Source: Labilithrix sp.
Lineage (GTDB): Bacteria; Myxococcota; Polyangia; Polyangiales; Polyangiaceae
Length of the DNA: 55,280 bases
Direction of reading: 5' to 3'
NCBI GenBank assembly: GCA_028287035.1
Contig: JAQBQL010000187.1
Span: forward strand, 1 to 55,280
Positions 32,651-41,038 of this stretch are shown here, piece by piece; the stretch's first letter is position 1; each line of letters begins with the position of its first letter. A program made the translations under genes and the position numbers. A model generated the notes under the pieces. The model had not been told where the DNA came from. It ran no database searches and saw nothing but the letters and a program-made list of their open reading frames with translations.

Positions 32651-33457
32651 TCAGGTACCGCCCGCGCAGGTGTCCGCGGCGGAGGCCGGCTGGGGCACCG
32701 GCTGCAGGAATCCCTGGTAGACGGCATAGAAGAAGTCGCCGCTCCCGGTCTCCCCCGGGAACGCGCCGCTGCCCTTGAGGCGCACCGTGCCCGCCGCCTC
32801 CTCGGTGCCGTCGCCGAAGAAGAGCTGCTCGACCAGCAGGCTCGTCTCCACCGGCGCGCCGGGGATGGCCTTCGTCTTCATCAGCGCCTCGTGCAGGTCG
32901 TTTCCGCTGCGCCAGTCGACCTGGCTCATCGTCAGCGGCGTCTTCGCCGAGCCCGAGGGAGACGGCTTGATCGTGTACGCCAGGACCACTAGATCGCGCG
33001 CGCTCGGGCGGAGCAGGCGCCCGCGCGGCCCCACGTAGCTCGTCGCGAGCATCCGTACGCCCTTCGGCTCCTTGCACGTCGCCGCGGCGTCACCCTTGCG
33101 GAGATAGAGCAAGTACTGGGGCGGCACGGCGTCGATCCTCTGCTTGTAGAAGAGGTCGATCTTGCACGTCGCGCTCTGCACGGTGGCGAGGGGGAACTCC
33201 GTGCCCTCGACCTGCACGACGTCGACCCAGCGCGGCGGCCCGGCGTCGATCTCGGCGTCCCCGCCTCCGCCGTCCGTCACCGCGGCGCCGTCGCCGGTGC
33301 TCGGCTCGGCATCGCCCTGCGGGGCGGCATCGGACGCGCTCGCATCCTCGTCGAGCGCGCTCCGGGCCGGGGGATCGTCGCCGGTGCACCCGCCGAGCAG
33401 GAGACCGGCGGCGAGTGCCGTGAGGAGAGCAGATCCCAGGAAGGTGCGCGGGCGCAT
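32651..33457 (-). CDS. Predicted lipoprotein of unknown function
   Basis: 268 residues. The signal ends in LGGC with lipidated Cys24. Residues about 26-75 are an Asp/Ala/Gly linker (DEDASASDAAPQGDAE and GGGGDAEIDAG). The mature domain (about 76-268) is beta-rich with two or three cysteines (SATCKIDLFYKQ, AATCKEPKG, ADTCAGG) that could form disulfides, plus a helix LHEALMKTKAIPGAP. No family recognised. It is convergent with DUF2330 paralogue 2 at a 3-base gap. It is probably attached to the outer membrane. Confidence 0.75.
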   Translation of the reverse strand: MRPRTFLGSALLTALAAGLLLGGCTGDDPPARSALDEDASASDAAPQGDAEPSTGDGAAVTDGGGGDAEIDAGPPRWVDVVQVEGTEFPLATVQSATCKIDLFYKQRIDAVPPQYLLYLRKGDAAATCKEPKGVRMLATSYVGPRGRLLRPSARDLVVLAYTIKPSPSGSAKTPLTMSQVDWRSGNDLHEALMKTKAIPGAPVETSLLVEQLFFGDGTEEAAGTVRLKGSGAFPGETGSGDFFYAVYQGFLQPVPQPASAADTCAGGT

Positions 33458-33526
33458 GCTCGGGAATGTATCCCACGGACGGGACCGCGCGTGACGTCCC
33501 TGGAACGGATGACCCGGATCGCGGCG

Positions 33527-35128
33527 CTACCTGCGCGGGTCGAGAACGACGTGCTTCTCGTGCCCGACGACCACCGTGGGATCGACGTACACGTCGATGC
33601 CCGCCTTTCGTGCGTCGAGGCAGAACCCGACGTCCTCCGAGGTGAAGTCGCTCGCCCCTCCAGGAGCCTCGAAGTAGTGCGGGCGGAACCACGGATAGGA
33701 CATGCGCTCGAACACGCCCTTTCGCACGAGCACGAACCCGAAGCCGGTGTAGTCGACCTTCACGAGGCCCGTCCGGTCGGCGAGCGCGCGAGGGGTGAGG
33801 AACTCGAACTCGCCCGTGGTCTCGAAGACCTCGGGATCCATCTTCTCGACCGCCGCGAACCGGGCGTTGTCGGCCATGAGGTAGAGGCCGGCGGCCACGT
33901 CCACCTTGTGGCGGAGGAGCGCCTGGAAGTCCGCGAAGGTGAAGATGACGTCGCTGTCGATCCACAGCATGTAGTCGTAGTCGCGCTCGCCGCCCCAGGG
34001 CGCCTGGTCCTTGCCGCCGCGACCGTTTCCGCCGGCGACGCGGTTACGTGCATAATACACGACCGCGTCGTAGCGACGCGACACGGTGAGCTCGATGCCG
34101 ATCGCGTGGCACTGCGCCGCGAACTCGTTCCACGCGTCGAAGAAGCGTCCACTGAACTCGCGCCCCGGGATGCACGCGACGATCCTCAGCTTGCGCGTCG
34201 CGGTGCCGGCCAGCGCGTGGAGGCGGCGGGCCGCGAGCGTGTCGCCCTGGCTCGCGGCGAACGCGGCGAGCTCGGAGGCGGCGAGCGTGCTGCCCGCCCC
34301 GACGAGGCCCGGGACGTCGTCGCGCTCGCCGGCCGCGAGGCAGCGCTCGATCGCGTCGACCATCGGCGCGCGGCGGCGAAGCGCGGCGAGCGCGCGGCCC
34401 TCGAGCAGTGGCAGCGTGGCGAGGGCCGGGAAGGACGCGCGGCACGCCTCGGCGAGCGCCAGCATGTCGGCGAGCTGGCCGGCCGCGAAGAGCGCGCGCG
34501 CGAGCAGGACGACCGCGTTGGCGACGTCGACCGAGGCCACGTCGAGCCCGTCCACCGCGGCTTGCGCGTGGGAAGCGGCGAGCGCCGGCTGGGACTCGAG
34601 CAGCGCGCTGGCGAGCGCGAGCCGCAGGTACGGATCTTCGGGGCTCGTGGCGGCCGCGTCCGCGAGCTGCGTCCGGTTCAGGCCGGCGTGGAGCGAGCCG
34701 CTCACCACCGCGTCGACCAGCGCCTCGGGTCCCGGCGCCTCCGGACGGTCGAGCAGCCCTCCGACGAAGCGCGCCCCCTCGGCCACGCGGATCAGGCGTG
34801 GCACCACGTGGCGCACCTTGCCGTCGGCCGCATCCTCGACGAGCCTGATCCGTCCGACCGCTGCCGCGCCGCGGGCGAACTCCGCGATCGCATCCCACGA
34901 GCCGTCGCCCACGGTCTCGCCGGCCATCAAGGAGAGCAGGACGGTCCCCGGAGCCAGGCGCGCGAGCAGCGCCGTCCTGGCGACGCCGCGGTTTTCGTCC
35001 TTGATCACGAAGACTTCGTCCGCCCGGCCGGCGACGCTGGCCCGTGACACGGCGGTTGCGTGCGGGTGCGTCTCCTCGACCTCAGCGATGGCGACCACGA
35101 CGGCGTTGGACTGCACGGGAGCTCCCAT
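33527..35128 (-). CDS. Three-part glycosyltransferase-like protein (GT2-like, helical repeats, GT-A)
   Basis: 533 residues without a signal or membrane segment. Residues 1 to about 125 look like a reduced GT2-type domain (ADEVFVIKDENRGVARTALLARL) lacking a clear D-x-D. Residues about 140-310 are Ala/Leu helices that look like TPR repeats (LRLALASALLESQPALAASH). Residues about 315-533 form a second GT-A-like domain: LRIVACIPGREFSGRFFDAWNE at its start, the metal motif DSD at 391-393 in LWIDSDVIF, and SEDVGFCLDARKAGIDVYVDP near the end. The last part resembles Mnn10/Anp1-like mannosyltransferases. Substrate unknown. It lies apart from the main glycan cluster, divergent from the Cys-rich lipoprotein gene. 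Confidence 0.72.
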   Translation of the reverse strand: MGAPVQSNAVVVAIAEVEETHPHATAVSRASVAGRADEVFVIKDENRGVARTALLARLAPGTVLLSLMAGETVGDGSWDAIAEFARGAAAVGRIRLVEDAADGKVRHVVPRLIRVAEGARFVGGLLDRPEAPGPEALVDAVVSGSLHAGLNRTQLADAAATSPEDPYLRLALASALLESQPALAASHAQAAVDGLDVASVDVANAVVLLARALFAAGQLADMLALAEACRASFPALATLPLLEGRALAALRRRAPMVDAIERCLAAGERDDVPGLVGAGSTLAASELAAFAASQGDTLAARRLHALAGTATRKLRIVACIPGREFSGRFFDAWNEFAAQCHAIGIELTVSRRYDAVVYYARNRVAGGNGRGGKDQAPWGGERDYDYMLWIDSDVIFTFADFQALLRHKVDVAAGLYLMADNARFAAVEKMDPEVFETTGEFEFLTPRALADRTGLVKVDYTGFGFVLVRKGVFERMSYPWFRPHYFEAPGGASDFTSEDVGFCLDARKAGIDVYVDPTVVVGHEKHVVLDPRR

Positions 35129-35308
35129 GGTCGAACGGCGCGCCTCCGCGACGCTGAAGTCGCCCGTCAGGAAAAACGTCCAAGCGCGTCACCTTGCCGT
35201 TAGCGGCTTACCGGTCGCCATGGGAACGTAGCGGAAGCAGCCGGGGACGCGGACGAGGTGAGACGGCGTACGTCTTGCACTCGACGGTCGCCGCTACGGC
35301 CCGTCGTC

Positions 35309-36445
35309 ATGCGTTCCCCTCGCTCCGCAACCGTTGCCAACGCAACCGCGCTCGTCCTCCTGTTGCTCGCGGTGCTCACCGCGAGCGCGTGCGCGCGCTC
35401 GGTGGACGACGGTACCGACCTGAATCCGCCGCTCTTCAGCGACGGAGGCGATCTCGGGCCGACCGACTACTGCATCCAGAAGGACTGCCCCCCGCCGCTC
35501 GCCACGTGCCCGGGCCGGGACGGACTGTGTACGACGGATACCAGTCGCGACGTGGACAACTGCGGCGGTTGCGGCGCGGCCTGCCCCGCGCAGCCGCCCG
35601 CGCATCACGCGACCGGGCTCTGCACCGGCGGGACGTGCGCCTACGCGTGCGACGAGCTCTTCGCCGACTGCAACAAGGACGCAGCGGACGGCTGCGAGGT
35701 CTACGTCGGCGACGACGACCGGAACTGCGGCGGCTGCGGCATCGCTTGCGAGCCAGGCGTCGCGTGCTGGCGCGGGGGCTGCGGCTGTCCGAGCGGCCTG
35801 ACCTTGTGCGGGGACGACTGCAAGAACCTCCAGAGCGACATGCTGAACTGCGGAGCATGCGACAAGCTCTGTCTGCCGCCCACGAGCAGCAGCGATCCGC
35901 GCTGGGAGTGCGGGCCGGACAACCAGCCTCCGAACACGACCTGGAGCTGCGCTTCGGCCAAGTGCTCGATCGAGTGCAAGCCGCCTTTCGGCGACTGCAA
36001 CGACGACATGTGCGGGGACGGCTGCGAGGTCGACAAGTCCTCGGACCCGAAGAACTGCGGAGCGTGCGGCCACGCCTGCGCTGCGAACCAGGACTGCGTG
36101 GACGGCTCGTGCCTCTGCCCGGAGGGCACCACGCGCTGCGGCGACAGCTGCGTCGACATCCTCAACGATCCGAGCAACTGCGGCGGGTGCCTCAACGACT
36201 GTCCCGGCCCCTCGCGCTCGCCGGGCGGCGGGCCCCAGTGCTCGGGCGGCGTCTGCACGTACGTCTGCTACGTGGGCTACGCCGACTGCAACGGCCGCAT
36301 CTACGACGGGTGCGAGACGAACATCGGGAGCGACCCGCTGCACTGCGGAAGCTGCACCACGAAGTGCGATACGAGGAACGGGCAGCCTTGCGTCGGGGGC
36401 ACGTGCCTGACGAAGCCCTGTCCGCCCCCTCCGCCCGTGAACTAG
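35309..36445 (+). CDS. Cysteine-rich repeat lipoprotein
   Basis: 378 residues from the ATG at 35309; an ATG at 35258 gives a longer unlikely leader. The signal ends in ASAC with lipidated Cys28. The mature part carries six repeats around N-C-G-x-C-x(2,3)-C: DNCGGCGAAC, NCGGCGIAC, NCGACDKLC, NCGACGHAC, NCGGCLNDC and HCGSCTTKC, with recurrent ADCNKDAADGCE-like acidic pieces that could bind calcium. This is a common type of surface Cys-rich protein in Polyangia, rigid and disulfide-bonded, of unknown role; it is sometimes wrongly named as a metabolic enzyme. A second exported gene follows after 17 bases, probably in one operon. Confidence 0.85.
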   Translation: MRSPRSATVANATALVLLLLAVLTASACARSVDDGTDLNPPLFSDGGDLGPTDYCIQKDCPPPLATCPGRDGLCTTDTSRDVDNCGGCGAACPAQPPAHHATGLCTGGTCAYACDELFADCNKDAADGCEVYVGDDDRNCGGCGIACEPGVACWRGGCGCPSGLTLCGDDCKNLQSDMLNCGACDKLCLPPTSSSDPRWECGPDNQPPNTTWSCASAKCSIECKPPFGDCNDDMCGDGCEVDKSSDPKNCGACGHACAANQDCVDGSCLCPEGTTRCGDSCVDILNDPSNCGGCLNDCPGPSRSPGGGPQCSGGVCTYVCYVGYADCNGRIYDGCETNIGSDPLHCGSCTTKCDTRNGQPCVGGTCLTKPCPPPPPVN

Positions 36446-36462
36446 TCGAACGAGGAACGACG

Positions 36463-37458
36463 ATGAAGCCCACGCTAGTCCGCAGCCTCGGTCTCGGAGC
36501 GGCCCTCGCGGGCCTCGCGCTCGCCTCGGCGGCCATGGTGCATTGCGCCGAGTCGGGCGACGCACCGAGCTTCGACGTGGACGCGGGCCGCGACACGGGT
36601 CCTGCCGGGTTCGCGGAGGCCTCGACGCTGCTCGTGCCGCCCGACAACCAGGAGTGCGTCGAGCAGACGAAGCAGGTCTACGTCATCGCCACCGACAAGG
36701 TGCTCTACCGGTTCTACCCGCAGACGTTGAAGTTCGAGCGCGTCGGCATGGTCGCGTGCCCCAGCGCAGCGGGTACGTTCTCGATGGCGATCAGCCGCTA
36801 CGGCATCGCCTACGTCGAGTACACGGACGGGCGCCTCTTCGCGGTCGATACGCTGACCGCCAGGTGTTACGTGACGCCCTTCAAGCCGGGCCTCACCGGC
36901 TTCGAGAACTTCGGCATGGGGTACGCCGTCGACGGCGAGCCCAACTACGACGGCGGCGTGGGCGACGCCGGCGATGCCGACGCGGCCGATCCCGACGCGG
37001 GTGACGGCGAGGCCGAGGGAGGTGCGGACGGAGGCGATGCCGGCGTCGATGCGTCCGTGCACGAGACCCTCTACGTGTCGGGCGCGGGCCTCGGCTCGCT
37101 CGACACGAAGTCGTACGACATCAAGTTCCTCGGCTCGCTCACCTACGGGCGGACCGAGCTCACCGGCCGCGACCGCGACCTCTTCGCCTTCGCGGTCGGC
37201 TCCGGCATCGTCGCCGGGCTCGACAAGACGAATGCCGCCACGCGGGTGACCTATCGCACCACCGCGGTCGCCGAACGCGCCGCCTTCGCGTTCGCCCACT
37301 GGGGCGGCGCCTTCTACATCTTCACCGGCGACGAACGATCGATGGTCACGAAGTACTCGCCGGCCGAGGACCGCTCGGAGGTCGTCGTGCAGGACACCGG
37401 TATGCTGATCGTGGGCGCCGGCTCCTCGACGTGCGCTCCGTCGGCCCCGCCGCGCTGA
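36463..37458 (+). CDS. Exported protein of unknown function, partner of Cys-rich lipoprotein
   Basis: 331 residues. GAGGAA stands upstream of the ATG. The signal-like start ends near MVHCAESG, where the cysteine (Cys28) is preceded by His, so lipidation is uncertain. The mature part has beta-propeller-like blades: YVIATDKVLYRFYPQTLKFERVG, GIAYVEYTDGRLFAVDTLTARC and LYVSGAGLGSLDTKSYDIKFLG. An Asp/Ala/Gly insert (about 165-195) breaks it. It resembles proteins that read as surface-exposed repeats. It follows the Cys-rich lipoprotein after 17 bases and faces the prolyl oligopeptidase gene with a 1-base gap. Confidence 0.78.
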   Translation: MKPTLVRSLGLGAALAGLALASAAMVHCAESGDAPSFDVDAGRDTGPAGFAEASTLLVPPDNQECVEQTKQVYVIATDKVLYRFYPQTLKFERVGMVACPSAAGTFSMAISRYGIAYVEYTDGRLFAVDTLTARCYVTPFKPGLTGFENFGMGYAVDGEPNYDGGVGDAGDADAADPDAGDGEAEGGADGGDAGVDASVHETLYVSGAGLGSLDTKSYDIKFLGSLTYGRTELTGRDRDLFAFAVGSGIVAGLDKTNAATRVTYRTTAVAERAAFAFAHWGGAFYIFTGDERSMVTKYSPAEDRSEVVVQDTGMLIVGAGSSTCAPSAPPR

Positions 37459-37459
37459 C

Positions 37460-39604
37460 TCAGCGGCCGAGCCCCAGGCGCGAGCCGAGGAACGTGTAGA
37501 CCAGCGCGTCGACGTGGGCCGTCTGCTTCGCGTCGGCCGCGCCCCCGTGGCCGCCCTCGATGTTCTCGTAGTAGAGCGGCGCGTAGCCGAGCGCCTCGAG
37601 CTTCGCGACCATCTTGCGGGCGTGCCCCGGATGGACGCGGTCGTCCTTCGTCGAGGTGGTGAAGAACATCGGCGGGTAGGGCATGGCCCGCTTCACGTTC
37701 TGGAAAGGCGAATAGCGGGCGAGCGCTGCCCAGTCGCCGGGATCGTCGGGATTGCCGTACTCGCTCATCCAGGACGCGCCGGCGAGCAGCTCGTGGAAGC
37801 GCCGCATGTCGGTGAGCGGGACCTTGCTGACGACCGCTCCGAACAGCTCGGGCCGCTGCGTGAGCATCACGCTCGTGAGGAGGCCACCGTTGCTGGCGCC
37901 GAGGATCCCGAGCTGCTTCGGGGTGGTGACGCCGCGCTTCACGAGGTCCTCGGCGACTGCCGCCATGTCGTCGTACGCGCGCTGCCGGTTCCGCTTGATC
38001 GCCGCCTCGTGCCAGGCCGGACCGTACTCGCCGCCGCCGCGCAGGTTCGCGAGCACCCATACGCCGCCCCTCGTCGCCCAGGCCGCGCCGGGCGTCGCGG
38101 CGTAGCGCGGGCCGAGCGAGATCTCGAAGCCGCCGTACGCCTCGAGCAGCGTCGCCACCGGTCCGACGCGCGTCCTCGGGGCGACCTCCGTGTAGGGGAT
38201 CTTCGTGCCGTCCTTCGAGGTCGCGAAGTGCTGCGCGACGGTGAGCCCCGTCGCGTCGAAGAAGGTGGGCGTCGACTTGAGGAGCTCCCGCTTTCCGGCG
38301 CGCGCGTCGTAGAGCGCGAGGGAGCTCGGCAGGGTGAAGTCCTCGACGGTCAGCCACGCGTCGTCGGAGCGATCCGGGTCGACCGGGGTGACGCCGATGG
38401 CGCCAGCCGTCTCGTCGAGCTTCGCGCTCGACCAGCGCGCCTGCGACGCGTCGCCCGGCCTTCGCGTGAAGACGAGGACCTCGTTGCGGACGTCGTGCAG
38501 GGTGTTCACGAAGAGGCGCGTCTTCGCGCCGGACCAGCCGGTGAGCGACGTGCTGGCGGTCGGCTCGAAGAGCGTCTGGAAGCGGCGATCGCCCGTGAGG
38601 AAGGGCTCGAGCGCGATGGCGAGGAGGCTGCCCTTCCGGTACGTCACCGTGCCGACCGTCCAGTCGCTGCGCAGGCGGAGGAGCAGCTCGTCGTCCCATA
38701 GCCCGGCGACCGCGTCCGCCTGCTTGTCGACGAGCACCAGCTTGCCCTCGCGCAGCAGGAACGTCTCGTCGCGGTCGAAGTCGATGCCGCGGATGCACAC
38801 GTCCCGCTTCCGGCCGTGGTCGAAGCTGCGCGTGCACTGCACGTCGACGTCGCTCGCGGAGGCCTCGAGCACCGTGGTGGCGGACGACAGCGGAGTGCCC
38901 CGCTTCCACTCCTTGGCGAGGCGCGGGTACCCCGAGGTCGTCAGGGTGCCGGGACCGAGATCGGTGCCGATGAAGAGCGTGTCCTCGTCCTTCCACGAGA
39001 CGACGCTCTTCGCGCGCGGCAGCACGAAGCCATCCTTCACGAAGGCCTTCTTGTCGACGTCGTACTCGCGGAACACGTCGGCGTCGCCGCCCCCCGGCGA
39101 GAGCGCGAGGAGGCACCGCTTGCGAAGCGGGTAGAGGCACGTGGCGCCGTGGAAGACGTAGCTCTCGTGCTCCTCCTTGCCGAGGGCGTCGACGTCGAGC
39201 AGCGTCGTCCACGCGGGCTTCGGCTTGCGGTACTCGGCGAGCGACGTCTCGCGCCAGAGGCCGCGCGGATGATCGGAGTCGGTCCAGAAGTTGCGGACGC
39301 GGTCACCGGCCATCCTGGGAAAGGGGATGCGCTCCTTCGATCCGTAGATGGCATGGAGCTTCTGCTCGAGCGCCGCGAAGCCGGGGTCGCCCGTGAGCTC
39401 CTTCTCCGAGACCGCATCGTGGGCGCGTGCGAAGGCGAGCGCACGCTCACCGGCCACATCCTCCAGGTAGAGGAAGTCGTCGTCGTGCACCGCCGTCGCC
39501 GGCACCGCTGCGGCGGGGGCCGAGGGAACAGGCCGCGGCGCGACCGGCGCGCGGTCCGCGCCGCAGCCGGCGACGAGCAGGAGAAGCCAGAGGCGAGCGC
39601 GCAT
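37460..39604 (-). CDS. Prolyl oligopeptidase family serine peptidase (S9), lipoprotein
   Basis: 714 residues from the ATG at 39604; the longer frame upstream is not supported. The signal ends in LVAGC with lipidated Cys14. The N-terminal propeller part begins FLYLEDVAGERALAFARAH, as in S9A enzymes. The catalytic domain has GASNGG with Ser571, TKDDRVHPGHA with Asp654/655 and EGGHGG with His686, so the triad is complete. S9A enzymes cut short peptides after proline. Lipidation puts it in the envelope, where it would act on peptides outside the cytoplasm. It is the last gene of a minus-strand run that begins with the DUF4920 lipoprotein. Confidence 0.95.
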   Translation of the reverse strand: MRARLWLLLLVAGCGADRAPVAPRPVPSAPAAAVPATAVHDDDFLYLEDVAGERALAFARAHDAVSEKELTGDPGFAALEQKLHAIYGSKERIPFPRMAGDRVRNFWTDSDHPRGLWRETSLAEYRKPKPAWTTLLDVDALGKEEHESYVFHGATCLYPLRKRCLLALSPGGGDADVFREYDVDKKAFVKDGFVLPRAKSVVSWKDEDTLFIGTDLGPGTLTTSGYPRLAKEWKRGTPLSSATTVLEASASDVDVQCTRSFDHGRKRDVCIRGIDFDRDETFLLREGKLVLVDKQADAVAGLWDDELLLRLRSDWTVGTVTYRKGSLLAIALEPFLTGDRRFQTLFEPTASTSLTGWSGAKTRLFVNTLHDVRNEVLVFTRRPGDASQARWSSAKLDETAGAIGVTPVDPDRSDDAWLTVEDFTLPSSLALYDARAGKRELLKSTPTFFDATGLTVAQHFATSKDGTKIPYTEVAPRTRVGPVATLLEAYGGFEISLGPRYAATPGAAWATRGGVWVLANLRGGGEYGPAWHEAAIKRNRQRAYDDMAAVAEDLVKRGVTTPKQLGILGASNGGLLTSVMLTQRPELFGAVVSKVPLTDMRRFHELLAGASWMSEYGNPDDPGDWAALARYSPFQNVKRAMPYPPMFFTTSTKDDRVHPGHARKMVAKLEALGYAPLYYENIEGGHGGAADAKQTAHVDALVYTFLGSRLGLGR

Positions 39605-39633
39605 GACGGCTTCTAGCACCCTGCCGGCGGCGC

Positions 39634-40374
39634 TCAGCGCCCGGGCGCCGGGGCCGGGTCGGCCGGCGTGCGCGACGGAGGGGTCGCCGTCGCCTCGGCC
39701 GGGACGAGCGTCTGGCAGCTCTCGAGGCGGACGTGCTGCTCGGCATGCGCCCACTGCTCGACGCGGTGCACGGCGTTGCGGCAGGCGCTGGCGTAGCTGT
39801 AGCTGCTGGCGCCCGTCGCCTGGCGGCCGACCGCGCTCGCATCGGTTCCGGTCCGGCACCCGACGGTGCACGTGTAGCAGCCGTTGCCGTCGCGCTCGCC
39901 GCTCGCTTCGCCGGACGAGGTGACGGCGGCGAGGCGCACGCTCCGCGTGCTCACCGCGCGCGCGTCGCTGCCCGAGGTGCCCGAGGGATCGGTCGTGCCG
40001 GATCCGTCGTCCCCGGTGTCCCAGCCAGAGCCGTCGTCGCTCTCCCACGTGTCGCCGTAGCCGTCGTCCGCAGGCCAGCCGCCGCTCGGATCACCTTCGG
40101 TGCCCGGGAACGCTTCCTCGTCGTTCGCGTCCCAGCCGCCCGCGGGCTCGGGCGCCGTCGGGTCGTAGTCGTCGCCCGGGTCGTACCAGCCCTCGACGCC
40201 GCCGCCGTACGGATAGCCGGGATCGATCGACCAGCCGACGCCCCAGCCGACGCCCGCCGCATAGGCCGCGTCGCCGAGGTGAGGAGCGCCGCACGTCGAC
40301 ACGTCCTCGTGGTGTTTGCAGCCGGCCGTCCACACGGCGGCGCAGGCGAGGACGGTGAGCGCAGCGCGCCTCAT
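39634..40374 (-). CDS. Gly/Asp/Tyr-rich lipoprotein
   Basis: 246 residues. The signal ends in TAGC with Cys19, then KHHEDVSTCG. Residues about 35-130 are low-complexity Gly, Asp, Trp and Tyr (YPYGGGVEGWYDPGDDYDP) and probably disordered. The C-terminal half has a CYTCTVGC cysteine group and RNAVHRVEQWAHAEQHV, a helix. No family recognised. It lies between the DUF4920 lipoprotein gene (7 bases upstream) and the prolyl oligopeptidase gene (29 bases downstream), so the three form an operon-like set of envelope proteins. Confidence 0.7.
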   Translation of the reverse strand: MRRAALTVLACAAVWTAGCKHHEDVSTCGAPHLGDAAYAAGVGWGVGWSIDPGYPYGGGVEGWYDPGDDYDPTAPEPAGGWDANDEEAFPGTEGDPSGGWPADDGYGDTWESDDGSGWDTGDDGSGTTDPSGTSGSDARAVSTRSVRLAAVTSSGEASGERDGNGCYTCTVGCRTGTDASAVGRQATGASSYSYASACRNAVHRVEQWAHAEQHVRLESCQTLVPAEATATPPSRTPADPAPAPGR

Positions 40375-40381
40375 GACCGCC

Positions 40382-40957
40382 TCACATCAGCTCGACGCCA
40401 TCGGCGACGAGCTCCAGCTTCGCGAGGGGCCGCCCGAGCTGGGCCTCCGCCTCCGCCTTGCAACCGCCGCCGTGGGCCGCGCCGCCCTTCTCGCCGGCCG
40501 CCGCCATGCCCTCGTCGTTGCACGAGCCCTCGTCCTCGTAGTTCTTCACGAGGGTCGCGAGCACGCGCGCCTTCTTGCCGGACGCGGTCTTCGGGACGAA
40601 GAAGGCGTGGCCGGCCATCTTGATGTGGGCCTCGCTCGCGTCGTCCTTGATCTCCATCCAGCAGCCGCGGTGCTGGCAGACCGAGGTGACGGTGCCGGTC
40701 GTCGCGAAGGTCTTGCCCATGAATGCGCCGGGGTTCTTCGCGACCTCGGCGAGCGAGACCTTCTGCACGGCCTTGTCGTCGATCGGCGCGCCCAGGTGCA
40801 GCGCGCCCTCGGCAGCGGCGGCCGGCGCCGGCGACGTCTTGACGGGCTCGGGCTCGGGCTGGGCCTTCGGTCCGGTGTTGCAGCCGGGCAGCACCAGGGC
40901 GAGCGCCAGCGCGGCGGACGGGAGGGCGAGCGCGAGGAAGGACCGCGTGGAGCGCAT
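40382..40957 (-). CDS. DUF4920 domain lipoprotein
   Basis: 191 residues. The signal ends in LPGC with Cys26, followed by a Pro/Ala linker. The DUF4920 domain (about 70-145) has FATTGTVTSVCQHRGCWMEI, with the conserved Cys pair and GCWM, an OB-like fold, followed by FFVPKTASGKKARVLATLV. A Gly/Cys/His-rich stretch (EGSCNDEGMAA, HGGGCKAE) near the end may bind metal. DUF4920 proteins are envelope proteins without a proven function. It leads the run DUF4920 lipoprotein, Gly/Asp/Tyr lipoprotein, prolyl oligopeptidase. Confidence 0.85.
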   Translation of the reverse strand: MRSTRSFLALALPSAALALALVLPGCNTGPKAQPEPEPVKTSPAPAAAAEGALHLGAPIDDKAVQKVSLAEVAKNPGAFMGKTFATTGTVTSVCQHRGCWMEIKDDASEAHIKMAGHAFFVPKTASGKKARVLATLVKNYEDEGSCNDEGMAAAGEKGGAAHGGGCKAEAEAQLGRPLAKLELVADGVELM

Positions 40958-41038
40958 GCCTCCGGTCTAGCACTTTTCGCCGCCGGCCGCGGCGTCCGCC
41001 CATTGACGAGGTGACCGCGGCCGCGCGACGCTCCGCCC

